From Isoetes taiwanensis (lineage: Eukaryota; Streptophyta; Lycopodiopsida; Isoetales; Isoetaceae), in contig JAJEKV010000023.1 of the NCBI GenBank assembly GCA_021234155.1, positions 2,468,557-2,532,556 on the forward strand: a stretch of 64,000 bases of DNA, given 5' to 3'. Positions 32,137-43,399 of the stretch are shown in pieces. A program made the position numbers and the translations under genes. Each line of letters opens with the position of its first letter. Position 1 is the first letter of the stretch. The notes under the pieces are model-generated. The model searched no databases. It worked only from the letters and a program-made list of their open reading frames with translations, and was not told the DNA's origin.

Positions 32137-32684
32137 TCAGGTCATGTGGCAGCTTTTTTGCCACAAAAAGTTTCTATGGCGGTGTCTGCTAGTTGCCACG
32201 ACCTGTTGCTGGTCAGGTTGAAGGAAATAAGACAGGAAGATTTTGCTGCCTTCGTCTGCCGTTGTTGCCCTGTTCTGTGCCACCATAGCCATCCCTTTGC
32301 CTTGGTTCTTTTTGGATTTGGGATTTCGCCGGAACTCCTCATTGTTTCCTTTCGGCTCGACCACGCTTGCGCAAAATCTCACCTTCTTCTTCTGTTTCGT
32401 GGGCTTTGAAGAAGGTTCTGGCAAAGTAGAGGCTTTAGAACTTATAGATCTTGATCTTGTTCGTTTCCTTTGCTGTTTATTCCATCCTCATCACTTTGTA
32501 ATATTTCAGAATTCAATTCGGACTCATCCTGATTATTAGCCTGAGCAAGTTTTTGCTGAGGAATATCAAGAATTGTCCTACATCTTGTTCTTCTGCAATG
32601 TCCTTCTATATGGCATGGTTCTTCATAGAGGCATCTCGCTTGGAGATCTTCAGTGTCTTGTTCACTGGAATAACTGCCGAGCAT
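32137..32684 (-). pseudogene. Further short acidic frames of the same element
   Basis: Minus-strand frames 32,684-32,442 (80 aa, acidic and Gln-rich) and 32,424-32,137 (basic, KPTKQKKKVRFCA) lie head to tail and may be parts of one broken ORF preceding the SIM-motif ORF. No domain is recognised. Confidence 0.3.
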
Positions 32685-33242
32685 CGTTTTGATTACTTCA
32701 GCATCACTTACGGTCTACACAGCCTTCTTTGCTGGAACCTTGTGATGAATTTGGCAGGGGGGGTGCCAATTCAATAACCTTGTATAGAAACCTTGAGTAT
32801 TTGCCTCGATGAGCAATATTGAGGCATCATGATTTCGCTGCTCTATAGATTTAGAAAAAAAAATTTAAGATTTGAATAAACCTTAATTTCTTCCACATTG
32901 TTGTGTCTAGGATCGTTTACTTCCATTGCTTGGATTGCTTGATGACTTTTGCTTGGGCTGCTCTACAAGGCAGCCCTCGATTTCTTTAGCCTTTTAACGA
33001 GGCTCTGATACCATGCTATGAAATAGAATTGTGCAGAAAATTGTATTTATCAGAGTTACTCCAAAGAGCCTGGATTGTGGCTTTACATAGTGTATGAAGA
33101 GGCATGAGTTGCATCTCTTCATGAATGGACACATTCCATATCATCATGTCCTTTGGCATGGATCGATGATGTGTACAAGTACAATATCATTTGTGTTTGT
33201 TCAGGGAGATTAATCCTTATATTCATTACTGTTAATACTTCA

Positions 33243-34333
33243 AGCTTTGAACATTCGATCTAGAATAATGCATGGGGGGAAGCCCGTATGAAGGCATCTT
33301 TAACTTTCTTCTCACTCTTTCTCCTCCTTTTTCCCATCTGTGGGTTGGAAATAAATTCTTTCTTCCTTCTATTTGAGTCTTCAATCTGGAGGGTAGTTGG
33401 CTAGAACACTCCAACCTTGTTATCTACAAAGCAATTTACAATTTTAGCTTTTAACTTAGAATTAATTGGCAATTTGCTGCTCACTGTCAATGGTTTTCTC
33501 CATGGATACGAAGATGCTTACAAGATGCTTACAAAGATGGCTTGATCGTGCTCTATAGTAGCATGGTCCATGTTTTCATAGCATCTTCTGCCATGTTGCG
33601 CATATCTGCAAGATTAACAACAAGATCATTGCACACTCTCTGCAAAATCAATGCACGCAGGGAAACTGCCCACCTATGGGGCACCTCCATGTGGCAGTTT
33701 TGCCACAGTTAGGGTATAGTTTTTCCAGTCTAACGGTGCACGATACATCCGTCAAAAAACAGAGCAGTTAGGTTTGGGGTTTGTTGACGATGCCGACGGC
33801 CATAGCTATGCCCTCTGATGGAGACCTCCTGCTCCACCACGAATCTGCAATCTTCCACTTGAACGATTTTGGTGTCCTTCATGGAGAAAGAAACATCTTC
33901 CTATGGGACATCCCTCAAGCAAATCTCTTAATCTTTTGGAGGGAATTTTGGCGCCAAAGCTTAGGCTTTAGGTAGCTAACAGTTTGCTGCTGCTCTATTC
34001 TACGAAATCAGCAATTACAAAAGCTAAGTTCTAAAAAAAGCTTCTATGATTTGGTGTATTTGACTTGAAACTTAACTGATCCTTTTCCCCTTTTTTAGTT
34101 TCAGACATGCATGTGGAGAAAGATAATCATGCTGGACAAAGATCAAGCCATACAGATGGACATCCATGCTTGGATTAATGCCTTGGCTTCATTTATAGCC
34201 ACATGTTTGCTTCTTCAATTCATTTTATTCCCTCCATTAATTCCCTCCAAAAACAGGTGCCCTTATATATTAAGCACTTCTATCTCTTACGAGTTAGTAT
34301 CTCTATCTCTATTTCTGCTAAGTATATTTCTGC
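33243..34333. other. No gene recognised; possible left arm of pogo-like element
   Basis: Contains a GTGGCA-gtttt-TGCCAC mini-palindrome near 33,694 and a 64-aa frame (33,781-33,975) without a domain. A promoter or leader for the pogo-like gene would lie here, but terminal inverted repeats could not be identified. Confidence 0.35.
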
Positions 34334-35220
34334 TCCAACTTCTGTCATCATGAATCTTCGAGGTAGAAAGATTGGCCCATCCCTAGAGAGTGTTCCCAAA
34401 GCCAAAAAGCCCAGCAAATCTCTCATCCATACCCCTGTGCCTCCATCTACACTTGGCAGCAAGAGAGTAAGATCCTGTAAAAGAGGGGCATGGGCTGTGG
34501 AGGCCATGGAGGAGGCTTTAGAAGCTGTTGAGGATGGTATATCCATTAGAAAAGCCTCAATCCATTATGGTATTCCAGCAACTACCCTTTCTCGTTGGGT
34601 TTATGGTGAGTGTGAAGTGAAAGGGGGATCTAAACCCAGGGGTTTAACGGATGAGGAGGAAGCAGAATTGGTTAAGTGGGCATTGCAAATGTGTGATGAG
34701 GGTAGGGGAGTTACACTTGGTGTCATGAGGGAGATGTTCCAACAGGCACACTTGCTTCAAGAATGGCATACCTGGCTACAAATGGTGGCAGCTTTTTAGG
34801 CGTAGGCATCCTGAAATTTCTCTTAGATCTGCGCAATGTATAGAAGTGCAAAGAGTGAAGGCAATCAACTCTACAAATTTAATTGGTTTCTATACTGGTC
34901 TTAGGAAAGCTTTTGATAAGATGGGTGTGCAAGCAGATAGTAGATGTGGTATGAGAATTGTGGCCAGAAAGGGGAATAGGAATGTTAATGAAACTATCCC
35001 CAAGAATAGGCAGTGGCTAACTGCTCTATGTCATTAGTGCTGCAGGCCATGCCATTCCCAATCTCTACATCTTTAAAGGGAAAAAGTTGAGGGATAGGGA
35101 TCTTCTTGCTGGCTGTGAACCTGGAGCAGCTATGTCTTATCAAAAGAAAGCTTGGATGACTAATGACCTCTTTGATGCATGGCTGGATCATTTTAAGATC
35201 AATGTACCAGGGGGCCAATT
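34334..35220 (+). pseudogene. Pogo-like transposase, N-terminal part (interrupted)
   Basis: Residues from 34,350 read MNLRGRKIG, then a psq-type helix-turn-helix: EDGISIRKASIHYGIPATTL, SRWVYGE. After a frame change near 34,760 the DDE_1-type region follows: GYKWWQLFRRRHPEISL, VQRVKAIN, RIVARKGNRNV, and in a third frame YIFKGKKLRDRDLLAG and WMTNDLFDAWLDHF. The N-x-DETG segment with the first catalytic Asp is missing between GFYTGLRKAFDKMG and RIVARKG. The gene is cut at 35,220 by the Ty3/gypsy insertion and resumes at 46,279. Confidence 0.85.
35216..35220. repeat. Target-site duplication caatt (left)
   Basis: Identical to 46,274-46,278; flanks the 11-kb Ty3/gypsy element exactly outside its TG...CA termini. 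Confidence 0.9.
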
Positions 35221-35811
35221 TGTTTGGGGTCTGGGTTCGGGAACTCCTGGAAGACAGCCCTCTGTGAGGACCCGTGGATCTAACAGGAGAGTCCGGGGGA
35301 CTATGTCACGCGGGATTTGCAAGAAGAGAAGAAAAAGAAGGAAACAGAACAAATGAGAGAAGGATGATAAGCTTCCTTGATATCAATGATGAAAATACAT
35401 GAGCTCTCGCAATAGAGAGAAAACTGAAGGAGACAAGACTCAAAACTCATCTAAAAACTTATGTGCTAACTCTACTCATATATATAGTACAATGGCCTTG
35501 GGCCCAATATAGACACTCGACCGATCTCGGTGCCGACTCACGGAAGGAGGCCCGATTCTGGCGGGAATGTTGGTGGTGCCTCTTGAAGTGCCTAGAATCA
35601 CGCCGACGCCGACGCTGGCGGTGACGGGCCGTCACTTGTCTCCGAGCGAGCGCCTCTTTTGTTGATGACCAAAGGCTTTGACCAAGCGTGGTCTGCTGCT
35701 TGGTCTTCTCAGGAGCCTTGGATGTCCGACCCGTGGGTCGACCGAGGATCCTTGAGCTTGACCTGGTCTGTCAGATGCATGAATAGTCCTGCCGGGAGGC
35801 ACAGACTAACA
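35221..35811 (-). repeat. 3' LTR of the 11-kb element
   Basis: 591 bp, TG...CA, partner at 45,696-46,273. A TATA-like tract, catatatatag, lies in its middle (about 35,477-35,487) and reads as a TATA box on the minus strand. Confidence 0.92.
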
Positions 35812-35821
35812 CTCCCCCACC
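35812..35821 (-). other. Polypurine tract
   Basis: ctcccccacc immediately right of the 3' LTR; on the minus strand it is ggtgggggag, the expected plus-strand priming site. Confidence 0.75.
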
Positions 35822-35888
35822 AAACGACACTGAGTGAAGAAAAGGAGGAAGCGCCGAGGGCTGAAGCCATCTGTTGCGAAAGTGATCC

Positions 35889-38800
35889 TCACGGAGTGAG
35901 GACGGGCACCATTATGGTAATCGGGCTGATGAGATCTTGGCGTGATTGAAGAGCTTGAGGTGTGTTTTGGCCAAGGGCGTGATCAGCATCAATAAGAAAG
36001 CGAGAGCGGACCATGTCTTCAAGGGCGCTGTGGGCGTCAAGAAATGTAATTGACATTCCATGAGGAGACAGTCCGACGGCCAAAGGCACCGACACCGCAT
36101 TTGGATTGCAAAAGAAAAATGGGACGCCGCCATTTAAGGAGCTTAGCAAAATGCATTTGAGGGCGCAAAAAATCCTCGCTTGAAGATGGACGTAAGGATC
36201 GTGTGAGGTGGAGGCATTCTGCAAGAAGGTGTTGAGACCATGAAGCGCATCCGCGGGCCGCTGCCAACCACGCCATTAGCAATGTAGATCCAATTGGTGG
36301 TGTTGTCCGTGAGTGGCACCTTCTTCCCAATGTGAGCGGGCGAACAAAACGTGGATCCCACCGAGATCCGCCGAGATCCGAGGTGGTGTCCAAACTGCAT
36401 GACCATCCATGACTTTGGTCCAAAAAGGAAGGCGCCAATCGGAAGTCAGAACCACGGGCGGGAGGTACGCCCGTGGAAGCATAGGGAGAAGGAACCATGC
36501 CCGTATGCGTGGGTTCTTGAGCGGTCTCCCCGAATCCGACCGACAAGATCCGGATCAAGAGCCCGACACCAACGATCCCAAAGGGAAGCGAGAGTCGAGA
36601 GTTGACAGAGGGCTATCCCATCCCGTGGGGACCGCCTTGCTATCCAACGAGCTTGTAATCGATTGTAACCTGCAAGGTGCTTTGCATATAGATTTGTGCA
36701 TAGGGAAGATCCTGATGTCCTAGATACTTCTTGATTTGTTGCGGCGCTTCGCTTGCCGAGAGATAAATGATTGGCAAGCTCGTGCATGTACTCGATGAAG
36801 AGTTTGGGTCCGAAAGCAGATCCGCAAGATATGGATTGTTATCCTCAAGCACCCATTGCACGCTGGGGTCACCCCGAAAAGTCGGCGCGGCCCATTTCCA
36901 AAGTTTTCCCGTATCACCCGGATAGAAATCATGAAATATGTAAGCCATGGGCTGAACCACTCTGAATGTGATAAAGTCCGGATCAGCCAAGGTGTGTATG
37001 AGATCAAAGACGACAAGGGCACAAACACAACCCTTTGTCTTCAATGGAGAGTTCGCCAACCAAGAAAAAATCGCACCGCCGCCGGGGGATATCCACAGGC
37101 CATCGGCCGCATGCCACTTCGAAAGGAAGAGGTGGCGTCGAGCAACCACATAATCATGATAGCGTGGAGGGAACTGGGAAGTCAACAGGCATTCTGCGTG
37201 AAGAATTGCGCATGGGCATCAAGTTTTGCTTGAGCCTCATCGCCAGAATAATAGCTTGCCGCAGTATTTGTTCGAGATCACGGATCCGATTGTCCCTTTC
37301 GAGCAAAGCAGCGGATGGTCAGTCACGGACCCGCTTCGAGAAGGATTGACCGGGGAGGAAGATTTCCCGGTGTATTGAGACGGCGCACGGCAATCTCCGC
37401 ATCCAAAGATCTTCGTTTCTGCACTTCCGTAAGCCGATCTTGAAGAGAGGTGAGCCGAGAGGTCCGTAGAAAGCCGAGCCTCGCAAGGAGGCGACTTTGA
37501 GCGCCCCGGGCTGAAAGACTTTGAACCCGAAAAGCTGAAATTTTCACACGCCGGAGTACAAGGCATTGAGTTTAGCAATATCGGCGTCCTTGGTACTCGT
37601 GAGAGAGCTGCTTTGGACTTGTTGTGCTCCAATAAAGTCTGAATTTCGACCGAGCCGAGCCTCGCTGATCTTCGAGTTGGCTGACTTGAGCTTGTGTACT
37701 TTTTGAGATCTGCATGAGCCCTGTAAGAGAGCTTCATGCTTGTCTTGAAGTTTGGCCTCAAGGTTGCAACTTGGGCGCTTGCAGCTTGAAGGTCCCGGTG
37801 TACCGCATCGAGAGGCTTCTAGTGCCCGGCTGGACCCCGCCATCGAGGCGCCTTGGGATTCTTGTAACTTGAGAGCGGCAGCCTTGAGCATCCCGGCCGA
37901 TAATCGATACAACAACCGACGAGGGTGTTGTGGTGGTGGAGCTTGCCGTTGCCTGGTTTGGGATGTTTGGAAAAAAATGATGTGAAGTGGATGGTGTAGC
38001 GAGAGGAGGAGACAAAGGGACATGGGTGTGATCAGAACATGACCAATGGAAGACTCAAGAAGTGCCAACTTGGTGAGTGATTGGAAGGGAGCTACGAGTG
38101 GAATTATGAGAATTTGGTGGTGTGGGAGGGAAGTAATGACGGATGAGGGCTTGAAAATGGCCTCCCACGTAAACTTCGTGAAATGGAAGGGGTACCCCTG
38201 GCGGTCCATTTCTTGGAGAAGACGATAGAACATCATTTGGGGCCAATCTATGTGGTGTTTGGAGTGTGTAGCAAAGAGGACCAAAGTTATAGAAAGGCTT
38301 ATTGATATGGGTGTTCTTGATAGAATACCCAAGGAATTTTCGCCACGTAAATTTAACAAAGGTCTCGTGAGGCTTGTCGATATTGGTCGATGATGGACAT
38401 TGGCATGATAAGCGTGTGCACCAAACTCGCGGACATCGAGATCCCAGATAGCGACCATGATACACAAGGGGTGTGCAAGGGAATATGAAATACCTCTGAA
38501 ATTAAATGTTGAGTCAACGAAATAGTGGTGCCATCGACCATAGTGGTGTAACCTTTAAGGGCTGTTAACGATATTGGCGATGAACCGCCTCAACCGGTCG
38601 ATTTGGAGCCTAAGTTCCATTTGAGAGAATTCAAAGCTGGTGTCGCTCAAATGACTTTTTATTTGGGCCAACAAGGGCTTCACCGGAAAGTGGGCGCCAA
38701 GAAGGATACGATGATGCAAAAAGGGCCGGATCCTTGGGAGCAAAGAGTTTGAAGGGTAGAAAATTTTGGGGCAGCCATGGGAATGATGTGCGGAAACGAA

Positions 38801-38890
38801 GAGGGATGCCAAAGGCGGAAGACGAAAGGCGAGCACGGAGGACAAAGGCGCAGAGGAACGAAAAGGTGTGTTTTAGGGCCGGACCGGAGG
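35889..38890 (-). pseudogene. ORF3 between integrase and 3' LTR (unknown, coiled coil)
   Basis: Successive minus-strand frames (38,845-38,555, 38,541-38,353, 38,467-37,544, 37,185-36,640, 36,558-36,037) form one broken sense-oriented ORF of up to ~900 codons. Early segments read MVDGTTISLTQHLISEVFHI and HIDWPQMMFYRLLQEMD, a style seen in proteins of plant retroelements with an extra ORF. The middle (about 37.55-37.85 kb) has heptad-like KLQDKHEALLQ and KLKSANSKISEA, suggesting a coiled coil. Later frames are Trp/Asp-rich. I cannot assign it to envelope or any named family. Confidence 0.45.
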
Positions 38891-39277
38891 CTTAAGAGGT
38901 ATGAAGAGGGCTAAACTGAACCGCTTGATGGTGCCGTGTCAAAAAGATGCCAAGAAGGGTATTGAGAGGCAAAAATTTGGCTAAGTCCCAAAAACGTAAG
39001 GGAGAAGCAATGAACGGTGAGGATGAGACGTGAAAGAAAGATCGGATGTGACAGATGGCAAAGGACACCCATTAATGTTCGACGGGCGTGAAAAGAAGGA
39101 ATGGCATTCAATGCTGGCAACTCGAAGTGGGATATCATTAAAAGGAATGTGTCAGAAGGTACCATGGCTAGATATGCGGCGGGAGAAAAGATTCTCATTT
39201 TAGAAACAGCCTTGCATTGCAAACACGTTGGCGATTTGTGTGATTGGTCCACGTCGACAAGGAGTTCCTCAGTTGGC

Positions 39278-39285
39278 TATATAAG
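39278..39285 (+). promoter_or_regulatory. TATA box for the antisense 88-aa ORF
   Basis: TATATAAG on the plus strand, 35 bp before the ATG at 39,313. Its orientation is opposite to the retrotransposon around it. Confidence 0.55.
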
Positions 39286-39312
39286 ACGAACCGAGAGAAA
39301 CGAAGGCATCCG

Positions 39313-39579
39313 ATGGCGCTCAGTATGGCTGCTGCTGGCTTGAACGAAGATTGCACAATGCCCACTAACTGTCAGGAGTGGATCACTTGTAAGATGAATT
39401 GTCTGGATCTCTGGCGCTGCCACAACCGTGGCATTCGCATGGACGGCTGGTGTGCCGGGATGGCTGAACATCCCGACCCGAAGACCAACGGGATGGAGGT
39501 GGTTCTGCACCTTCGCTGGGATCCGGAGCAGAACCTCTACCATCTCCTCCGCATCACCTCTGCTCCGAACCCGGAGTAG
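39313..39579 (+). CDS. Small protein family member 2 (88 aa), antisense in the retrotransposon
   Basis: An intact ORF lying antisense in the 11-kb element, between the end of integrase (39,716) and ORF3 (38,890). The frame is open further upstream, but the ATG at 39,313 fits the TATA box best. Residues 18-32 (CQEWITCKMNCLDLWRC) hold four Cys. The C-terminal part reads MEVVLHLRWDPEQNLYHLLR. It aligns with the 76-aa gene at 24,552, both in the N-terminal MN-xx-DL-x-RC word and in VV-x-HL-x-W-x-PE. Antisense ORFs in this position are known from some plant Tat-type elements (Grande), but I cannot say this one is related. It stays open while every sense-strand domain is broken. Confidence 0.6.
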   Translation: MALSMAAAGLNEDCTMPTNCQEWITCKMNCLDLWRCHNRGIRMDGWCAGMAEHPDPKTNGMEVVLHLRWDPEQNLYHLLRITSAPNPE

Positions 39580-39715
39580 AGGGTTTTTCCTCTTAGGACT
39601 TAGTAGATAGGGCTCTGAGCCCGTTTTTGTATATAGGGCAGTGCCCTATATGAAATAGCTGGCTCATGCCACATTTTGTAAAAAAATCTCCACTATAATA
39701 TAATATACCGCCTTT

Positions 39716-41219
39716 CTAGTCACTTTCTGTGGTGTTTGCTTCTTGAACTGTCTCTGTGTGTTGATGTTCACTTTCTGTGTGATGAAATGCTTTGAGACGA
39801 AAACCATTAACCAATGTAGGTAATGGAGTGCCATCTAACTCAGCTAGTTGGAAAACACTTGGTCTAACCACTTGAACAATTTGATAAGGGCCAAGCCAAC
39901 GAAACTTGAGTTTACCCGGAAAATTTTTGTACCTGGAATCATAAAGAAGAACCAAATCTCCTTCTTTGAATGTTTTTGTCTTCAAACGTTTGTCATGTAA
40001 AGATTTTTTCAACTGTTGTCCATGAAGAACACGAATATAAGCATCCCTTCGTTCATCCAACTGTTCTAATTGATAGACCCGTTCTTTGAGTGCGTGGTGG
40101 ATTATGAGCGTGAGCCAGCTTGAAAACGGAGTGTGGGAAGGATGTATTCAAACGGCATGAGAGAGCTTCGACCATAAACCAATTTAAAAGGAGTGTGACC
40201 AGTAGCAATCTTGAAACAAGTATTGTAGGCCCAAAGAACGATGGGAAGTTTTGTCTCGCCAATGCATGCGGGAAGCGTCACAAATTTTCTTGAGAATGGT
40301 GACCGAGTTTTGTTGGTGCTTTCGCCAACCCATTGCCTTGAGGATAGTAAGGTGTGCTCTTGTGATGATGTATCAAGAGATAATCCGTCAGCTCTTTGAT
40401 AGTATGATTGATGAAATGAACACCACGGTCACTGACCAGCTCCGTGGGGCAGCCGAATCGCGTGATAATTTGTTGATAGAGGACTCGAGCTGTGCTTGCA
40501 GCAGTGTTGTCTGGAAGTGCACAAGCTTCCGCCCATTTGGTGGCATAGTCAGTGAGAACCAGAATGTATCGGGCACGAGTGTGCCGCGCAGGAGGATCGA
40601 TAGGTCCCACAAAGTCCATTCCCCATTTGCTGAAGGGAAGTGGCGTGGCGACCGGCGTCAAGGGAAGAGCGTCACGGGCGTGGGCGTCCCACCACCAAAG
40701 CGTCACCACGTCTTGGGCGTGGGCGTGAGCATCTTTGAAGAGCGTGGGCCAATAATACCCGGCTAGAAGAATTTTATGCGTCGTGGTGGTGTCACCATGA
40801 AAATGACCACCACCGAGCCCTTGATGAGCTTCTCGAACAATGTCTGGAACTTCATGAGGTAGAACACAGCGTCTAAGGATGGTGTCCTTACCCTTTTTGT
40901 AGAGATGTCCGGCAACCATGGTGTAGTCACGGACCTCTCGGAGAAATTGATGGCGACGGGATTGTCGCTTGGCAGGAGAGAGCGTCTCGTCTTCTGGTGG
41001 AAGAGCACCTGTGAGGAGGTACTGCTGAAAATCATGGAACCAATGTGGTGTTGCCGTGACTAAAAAGAGTTGAGCATCGTGAAAGGCGCCCGAGACCCGG
41101 GGCTTGGGATCATCCGTGGTGGATGCGTGAAAGATAATCCGGAACAACATGAGATTTGCCAGCCTTATGAACGATTTCAAAAGGAGCAAATTCTTGGAGA
41201 AGAAGGACCCAACGAGCAA
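39716..41219 (-). pseudogene. Ty3/gypsy integrase
   Basis: Frame 41,219-40,278 contains the N-terminal H-H part of the zinc finger (HQGLGGGHFHGD), but the CxxC pair is replaced (DVVTLWWW). The core has WGMDFVGPID (first Asp) and LVSDRGVHF (second Asp). A one-base shift near PQGNGLA moves the catalytic Glu region (ESTNK) into another frame, which continues at 40,262-40,053. The C-terminal part 40,060-39,716 has GDLVLLYDSR and KFRWLGPYQI, typical of the DNA-binding end. Chromodomain residues are not evident, unlike the element at 5 kb. Confidence 0.88.
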
Positions 41220-42260
41220 TGCGGCCCGTGGGCGTGGACTTGTTGATCAAATAGAGGAGTGCTTGGTGGTCCACAAAGAACTTGATTTGACTGCCCAAAA
41301 GGTAATGACGGAAGCGTTGGACACAGAAAATGAGACCCAAAGCTTCACGCTCCGTGGCAGAATAGTTGCGCTCAGCAGAATTGAGTTTTCGGCTGGCGTA
41401 GCGATTTGGTTTGTCAGTGTGCGCATCATATTCTTGAGAAAGAACGGCTCCAATAGCAAACGCCGAGACATCGACATGAACATGAAAGGGCTTGTCCCAT
41501 TGAGGAGGAACAAGAACCGGTGCCTGAGTAAGCAAAAAGCTTCACCGTTGGAAAGCGGCTTCTTTGGGAATTCCAAGCCCGTGGATTAGCCACCCGTGAG
41601 TTTATGAATGGGATCTGCAATGGCTGCCAGTCCAGGTATGAAGGTGGAGTAATAATTGACCTTTCCCAGGAAAGAGCGTGTCTCCTTGATATTGGCTGGT
41701 GCTTGAGCCTTGAGCACACAACTGATTTTGGCAGGATCAGTGGTGATTCCTGCTTTGCTGACAACATGGCCTAACAGAACACCAGAAGTGACGCAAAAGG
41801 TGCATTTCTCAGGATTGAGACTAATGCCGGACTCATCACATTTCTGGAAGACGAGTTCCAATTTATCCAAATGGTCAGCCATGGAACTGTAGGCAGAGAA
41901 GTCATCTTGAAAAATTTGCAAGAAGGGATTTTCCTTCATGAAATCATAAAAACCGAGAGCATGATGCGTTGAAATGTTGAAGGAGAGTTGGATAATCCAA
42001 AAGGAACCACCTTGTAGGCAAAAAGTGCCCCTACCCGGTGGTGAAAGTGGTCTTGAGTTGATCGAGTCTTTGATGGAGATCTGATTGTAGCCGTAAAAAC
42101 CATCCATAAAGGAGTACATCTCATGTCCAAATTACTTCTTCCGAACTTGGTCCGTGAAGGGAAGTGGAAAATGATCACGCCCGTGGCCCCGATTGAGTTT
42201 CCGATAGTCCACAATGACGCCGGATCTTACCATTGTGCTTAAGGGCAATGACGATGGGGC
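41110..42260 (-). pseudogene. Ty3/gypsy reverse transcriptase and RNase H
   Basis: Frame 42,119-41,586 is a reverse-transcriptase palm/thumb: MDGFYGYNQISI, FLQIFQDDFSAYS (catalytic DD) and CTFCVTSGVLLGHVVS. Frame 41,535-41,110 is RNase H: PFHVHVDVSAFAIGAVLSQ, then NYSATEREALGLIF and FFVDHQALLYL. Upstream fingers are split over further frames to about 42.3 kb. Several shifts separate the parts. Confidence 0.9.
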
Positions 42261-42299
42261 TCACCCATTCGAATGTTTGACCTCATAGATCAAACCCGC

Positions 42300-43340
42300 A
42301 GCAAGAGTTTGTCAATTTCCGCCTTGACGCGATCACGGTAATTAGGGTTGAGCCCATCTCGTCGTTGCTACAATCGGTCGCATCAGATTTGGTAGGAATG
42401 GTGAGTTCCCCAAGCTTTTGTTGATTCCCAAGATCTTTGTAACTCCAGCGAAAATGTGTTTGAATTTCTTGAACAGCTTGACAGCCCTGTTACGATAAGG
42501 AGCCGGAAGATTTGCAAAGAATGCGACAGTTTGATTGTTGCCAACGCCCATAATCTCACTTCGAGTCCAATATGGGGTATTACTTCAAGATCCCGGACAA
42601 TGTGTGCGGGAGGTTGGAGCATAACCGATGCGTGGCACTTTGCGTGGTGAAAAAGAGAGGTTGCTCGGGTTCATCTAGCAGAGGTTGTTTCATGACAAAT
42701 AAGTACATCAACAGAGTTGCGGGAGGTGCAAAGATCTGAAAAGTGATCAACGCGTTGGATGCGATTGCAAGGAGCCAGGTAGGGGTCAAGCAAGGCAGCC
42801 ACAGCCTGGTCCTGATCAAGAGTCATTTCTCCCCAAGGATCAGCATATTCGGGGTAGGATGACAGAGGCATACTCGTAGGAGGAGCCTGAACTTGATAAA
42901 TATTCTGAGCTTCTTCAGAATCAGTGTCTGAGAGAGAGGGTTCCGCATTGTCAACAGAAATGATCCTGCCTGTTTGCAAGTCCATGGTGGCATTGAGATG
43001 ACCATCGGTGATGACTAACCGTCCGTGGCCCCAAGAATGGATACTCTTTTGCCCGGGCGGAGAAAAGGTCTGCCTACCAGCATTTCATAGTCACCGGGAT
43101 CTTCGCCAGCTTTCCAAACTCCAAATTCCATGGGAAAGCGGAGATCACCAATGTTGATGTGAAGAATAGGTGTGACGCCTTGAGGTCTCGTGATATGGCC
43201 ATTAGCCAATTTGATGTCATATGGGGCACGAAAGAGTTGTGTGATGCCCATTTGTTTGCGGAGTTTATCCGTGATGAGATTGACCAGCGCTTACCTCCAT
43301 CGATTTGAACATGGTTGACTTGCTGATTTCCCACGTGGCA
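42300..43340 (-). pseudogene. Ty3/gypsy protease and linker
   Basis: Around 43,320-43,270 the motif VQIDGG and, after a shift, VNLITDKLRKQMG correspond to an aspartic-protease active site of the D-G-G/A type. Frame 43,251-43,015 continues with GHITRPQGVTPILHINIGDL and YEMLVGRPFL, the flap and C-terminal part. The linker to reverse transcriptase (42,985-42,340) is acidic and broken. Confidence 0.7.
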
Positions 43341-43399
43341 TGGACCGTGGGTGTAGAGGTAGCCACGTACCCAACTAAAACAGTTGGGAGTGGTAACCG

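Larger units (their letters stand above)
30515..33237 (-). mobile_element. Complete non-autonomous LTR retrotransposon (2.7 kb)
   Basis: Two ~224-bp LTRs, 30,515-30,738 and 33,014-33,237, differ at only a few bases, so insertion is fairly recent. The 5-bp TSD cttca is present on both sides (30,510-30,514 and 33,238-33,242). GGCTCTGATACCA at 33,001-33,013 abuts the right LTR and is the complement of a tRNA-Met primer-binding site. A purine tract (complement of tcccccttaa) abuts the left LTR, which fixes the minus-strand orientation. No Gag, protease, reverse transcriptase or integrase is visible, so mobilisation would depend on another element. Confidence 0.9.

Noticed and set aside
32145-33720. 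Shared GTGGCA...TGCCAC palindromes at 32,145 and 33,694 as pogo terminal repeats
   Set aside because: The first is inside the younger LTR element and neither has a counterpart right of 47,950.
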